Source of the DNA: Bacteroidota bacterium
GTDB lineage: Bacteria > Bacteroidota > Bacteroidia > Bacteroidales > B18-G4
Direction: 5' to 3'
Length of the DNA stretch: 9,240 nt
Assembly (NCBI GenBank): GCA_003648575.1
Contig: QMPN01000109.1
Location: 1-9,240 of the forward strand
Shown here: positions 6,679 through 9,240 of the stretch, in pieces
Position numbering within the stretch: position 1 is the first letter of the stretch
How the letters are laid out: every line of letters begins with the position of its first letter
Position numbers and translations under genes: made by a program
Notes under the pieces: model-generated
Told to the model about the DNA's origin: nothing
The model's input: the letters and a program-made list of their open reading frames with translations, nothing else
Databases searched by the model: none

Positions 6679-8409
6679 TTACTTTTTCCTGTTCATGATG
6701 AAGAGTTTGATGTCTTCTGCTGCACTTACAGCAGTTTCTTCATTGATATCCACCACCAAAATATCACCGATATTCCATTGTCGTGTAACTTTTTTCAGCA
6801 GGTGTCTGCGCACAACCCATAATTGCATTATACGACTGTTTTCTACAAGGCTTTCTATCTCATCAGCCCAGCCCCGGCCTTTTAGCTCAACGGGGCCTAT
6901 TTCATCGATAACTATCAAGTCTGCCTTTATGATGCGTGCTTCTTCAAGGATCTCCATGCCAAAGCCCTCTCCTTCCGGGTTAAAATAGTATTTCCCATGG
7001 CGAAACCATGCAACAGAAGGTTTTGTACGTATATACATGCATCGTTCAGCATTTGAAATGTTTTCCAGGTCGTATCCGATCCGTTTGTCAGATTCATGGA
7101 TACCAACGGCCAGAAAGCCATGTATTTTCAGATCTGTTTTCTTTAAAATTTTCAGAAGCTCAATGAGGAAGGTGGTTTTCCCCTCCTGAACCGCGCCGGT
7201 AAGGATGATGACCGGATTTTGGTCTGCCACTTCTTTCTCCAGGGCAGGAAATACATCTGCCGCCCTGCTTACAATCATTCCCAGTGAGCTGATGGGTCTG
7301 GTCATTAGTTTTTTCACCCCCGGGAGGCTGTCGATAACACCGGGTAAAACCGAAAAAGCAAGGCCCACTGAATGATAAAGATTTGCGAATCCATGATGAT
7401 ACAGGACCGTGCGTATGATAGGGTTACGAAGCTCACGGCTGATAGCAGCAAAGCCTGTAAGGATCACTACTGCTCGTAAATTCATTCTTAATCCTACCAG
7501 CAAGCCCTCAACATTCCATATCTCTCCTGTCGACAAACCATTCCAGAACACGGCAGCCAGCAGAGTAATGGCCATAAACCATATCCAGAAGGAAGGCTTC
7601 CTGAATGAACGCATGCTGCCCCTATACCAGTACAGGCATGAAAATGCGTAAAGCAAAGAGGGCAGGAATGAATATACCAGCGGCAGGGAATTCAGCATAA
7701 AAAGGCATGCAATAATGCAAAACAGGTGATACAGTAAATACCAGGGTGATGTTTTTTGCTCCACGTTTTCCCTGAAAAACGATGAATGTCGGTCAGGGGT
7801 AATCCCCACTTCGGCCAGGCTATTATATTTCATGGCCTTCTTCCCTCCCAGGTAACCCAGAACAGCTGCAAGCATTCCCAGTGCCGCATAGGTAAGCATG
7901 ACAATACTGAGTAGCAGTACCGGGTCTCCTTTTGTCATGCCCAGCTGCTTAATGACATATTTATATAGCTGATCAACAATGATGACCAGGTCAAACCCAT
8001 AGGTGACCAATAAGCTTACAACTTTATGGAAGAAGGCACTCAACACTGCAACAGCCCCTGCTATAAGATAGCCCACAACATTTCTTCCAAGAATCAATAT
8101 GAAGAATTCAATGATCAGGGCCTCGCTGAAAATCCCGATCATCGGTCCGAGGATAATGGCAGAAGGTGACATAGATTTTAACAGGGCTGCGATCAGCCCG
8201 GCTCTCCAAACCAGCCCCCTGTTGCTCCATATCTGGACAAAGGCAATGACAAGGCCAACGCTGGCAAAAGATAAAATGGTCCCGGCAAAAGGAAAGCGCA
8301 TATTATGCAGGAAGCTGCCAATGATAATCTCTAATGAAGCCCACAGGCTTCCAATAACGGCAGCCTTTAACCATGTTTCACTTAATCGTGCATTGAATAC
8401 CTTTGTCAT
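6679..8409 (-). CDS. membrane protein fused to THEP1-type NTPase; ECF-transporter-like architecture
   Basis: The frame is open to an ATG at 8478, but the ATG at 8409 (MTKVFNARLSETW) is preferred. It yields 576 residues and avoids overlapping the divergent receptor gene and its promoter box. Residues below are numbered from 8478; subtract 23 for the chosen start. Residues 35-215 contain about five or six membrane helices with small-xxx-small patterns in the first (LKAAVIGSLWAS), like ECF S components. Residues 247-410 resemble EcfT/CbiQ: helices, then VEGLLVGLRMNLRAV, then a helix with VLPGVIDSLPGV. Residues 420-599 are a THEP1 (NTPase_1) domain with Walker A GAVQEGKTT (K434), KRIGYDL, HGKYYF and Walker B LIVIDEIGPVEL (D525, E526). 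NTP hydrolysis is therefore well supported. Energising transport is inference: ECF systems normally use separate ABC-type ATPases, and no ABC signature motif is present here. Confidence 0.75.
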   Translation of the reverse strand: MTKVFNARLSETWLKAAVIGSLWASLEIIIGSFLHNMRFPFAGTILSFASVGLVIAFVQIWSNRGLVWRAGLIAALLKSMSPSAIILGPMIGIFSEALIIEFFILILGRNVVGYLIAGAVAVLSAFFHKVVSLLVTYGFDLVIIVDQLYKYVIKQLGMTKGDPVLLLSIVMLTYAALGMLAAVLGYLGGKKAMKYNSLAEVGITPDRHSSFFRENVEQKTSPWYLLYHLFCIIACLFMLNSLPLVYSFLPSLLYAFSCLYWYRGSMRSFRKPSFWIWFMAITLLAAVFWNGLSTGEIWNVEGLLVGLRMNLRAVVILTGFAAISRELRNPIIRTVLYHHGFANLYHSVGLAFSVLPGVIDSLPGVKKLMTRPISSLGMIVSRAADVFPALEKEVADQNPVIILTGAVQEGKTTFLIELLKILKKTDLKIHGFLAVGIHESDKRIGYDLENISNAERCMYIRTKPSVAWFRHGKYYFNPEGEGFGMEILEEARIIKADLIVIDEIGPVELKGRGWADEIESLVENSRIMQLWVVRRHLLKKVTRQWNIGDILVVDINEETAVSAAEDIKLFIMNRKK

Positions 8410-8439
8410 TGGCTTTTTAAGAATAGTTAGCGAATTTAT

Positions 8440-8447
8440 TAAATTTG
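8440..8447 (+). promoter_or_regulatory. possible -7 box for the TonB-dependent receptor gene
   Basis: TAAATTTG matches the Bacteroidota TAnnTTTG box exactly and ends 11 bases before the receptor ATG (8459). The expected upstream element at about 20 bases is only TTTA rather than TTTG, so the promoter is imperfect. The 49-base divergent gap between 8409 and 8459 would have to carry promoters for both genes. No clear box was found for the minus-strand gene. Confidence 0.42.
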
Positions 8448-8458
8448 TAATATCAACC

Positions 8459-9240
8459 ATGAATATGAAACTTATCAAACCGCAACTTTTTGCACTTTTT
8501 TTGCTGGGAGTGTTCTTTCTTGCTACCGGATTGTTTCCGGCCCATGCTCAGGAGCTTGTGTTTGATGGTCGGGTGATGGAGGCAGGAAGCGATGAGCCTC
8601 TTACCGGTGTAAACATTATTATTCGGGGAACCACTATTGGAACCGTTAGCGATGTAGAGGGTAACTTTATATTGAAAACGGAAACAGCTCCCCCTTTCAC
8701 CCTTGACTTTTCATTTATTGGTTATGCGAAGAAGGAAAAAAAGGTCAGCGGGTCCAGAAAGAACATGGTGATTGAGCTGGAGGCACGTGCTATCCTTGGG
8801 CAGGAGGTTGTAATCTCGGCTTCCAGAGTGGAGGAAAACATTATGGCTTCACCGGTGACTATAGAAAAGTTGACCAGCCGCGATATTAGCCAGATCCCGA
8901 CAGCCAATTTCTATGATGGTCTCTATTCCATTAAAGGGGTTGATATGAACGTACACAGCCTGACCTTCCGCTTTCCAAATGCCCGGGGCTTTACCGGAGA
9001 AACCAACGTACGCATGAATCAACTTGTTGACGGGGTCGACAACTGCTCACCGGGACTAAGTTTTTCAGCCGGAAATATTTTCGGGCTCTCTAATATCGAT
9101 GTGGAGAGTGTTGAACTGCTTGTGGGTGCATCATCGGCCCTTTATGGCCCCGGAGGGATGAATGGCGTACTGCTGATGAACAGTAAAAATCCATTTGACT
9201 ATGAAGGACTGACCGTCTCCCTGCAAGGAGGGCTGATGCA
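8459..9240 (+). CDS. TonB-dependent receptor, N-terminal part (3'-partial)
   Basis: This frame stays open to the window end (260 residues seen). Translation can start at ATG 8459 (MNMKLIK) or ATG 8465. Residues 1-31 or so are a signal peptide ending AHAQ. Residues 34-108 form a CarboxypepD_reg domain (DGRVMEAGSDEPLTGVNIII, then GNFIL and FSFIGYAKK). QEVVISASR (115-123) is a plausible TonB box. From about 130 a plug domain follows, with MASPVTIEKL, a central NARGF (174-178), NQLVDGVDN (187-195) and the strongly typical VESVELLVGASSALYGPGGMNGV (215-237). The barrel lies beyond the window. Such receptors take up scarce large ligands (siderophores, cobamides, glycans) across the outer membrane using TonB energy. 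The segments seen do not show the SusC hallmarks. The neighbouring ECF-like fusion gene is divergent and may supply the inner-membrane step; the substrate is unknown. Confidence 0.9.
   Translation, partial: MNMKLIKPQLFALFLLGVFFLATGLFPAHAQELVFDGRVMEAGSDEPLTGVNIIIRGTTIGTVSDVEGNFILKTETAPPFTLDFSFIGYAKKEKKVSGSRKNMVIELEARAILGQEVVISASRVEENIMASPVTIEKLTSRDISQIPTANFYDGLYSIKGVDMNVHSLTFRFPNARGFTGETNVRMNQLVDGVDNCSPGLSFSAGNIFGLSNIDVESVELLVGASSALYGPGGMNGVLLMNSKNPFDYEGLTVSLQGGLM

Noticed and set aside
6695..6988. 97-codon + strand frame opposite the NTPase domain
   Set aside because: It is Ser-rich antisense translation of the Walker B region; the minus-strand THEP1 motifs explain this DNA.
1..9240. CRISPR arrays, tRNA/rRNA genes, insertion sequences, integrase or attachment sites
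   Set aside because: No spaced direct repeats, no tRNA-like cloverleaf segments, and no transposase or recombinase motifs were seen on either strand.

Overview
The window looks like a chromosomal segment from a member of the Bacteroidota. The signs are carboxypeptidase-regulatory-like (CarboxypepD_reg) domains on outer-membrane proteins, a DUF5686 protein, a FISUMP-domain protein, a lipoprotein with an acidic surface-export-like start, a T9SS type A sorting domain, and TAnnTTTG promoter boxes with no clear Shine-Dalgarno sites. Genes are densely packed, and only one gap exceeds 200 bases (5041-5280).

Left part, + strand (1-2590): the 3' part of an Ntn-hydrolase of the C45 acyltransferase/peptidase family overlaps by 8 bases a phenylacetate-CoA-ligase-like adenylating enzyme. 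They form one translationally linked pair, probably the end of a longer acyl-transfer or natural-product operon that starts upstream of the window. The ligase meets, stop to stop, a minus-strand gene (2587-5040) for a large outer-membrane barrel protein with an N-terminal CarboxypepD_reg domain (DUF5686 family).

Middle (5041-6647): the gap upstream of the DUF5686 gene is not empty. Its minus strand encodes a 73-codon orphan T9SS C-terminal sorting domain with no body and no start codon, apparently the relic of a deleted secreted protein. A good Bacteroidota-type promoter for the DUF5686 gene lies inside its last codons. Next come a secreted FISUMP-domain protein with a highly charged repetitive tail (+) and a small lipocalin-like lipoprotein (-). 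These two genes also converge with a 4-base stop-stop overlap.

Right part (6679-9240): a minus-strand gene encodes an unusual fusion. It has an N-terminal multi-spanning membrane region resembling an ECF S component, a second membrane region resembling EcfT/CbiQ, and a complete C-terminal THEP1-type NTPase. Divergent from it, across about 49 bases, is a TonB-dependent receptor with signal peptide, CarboxypepD_reg domain and plug, cut by the window end. The pair could be an outer-membrane plus inner-membrane uptake route for an unknown substrate. This is the most interesting candidate system here, and the transport role is inference.
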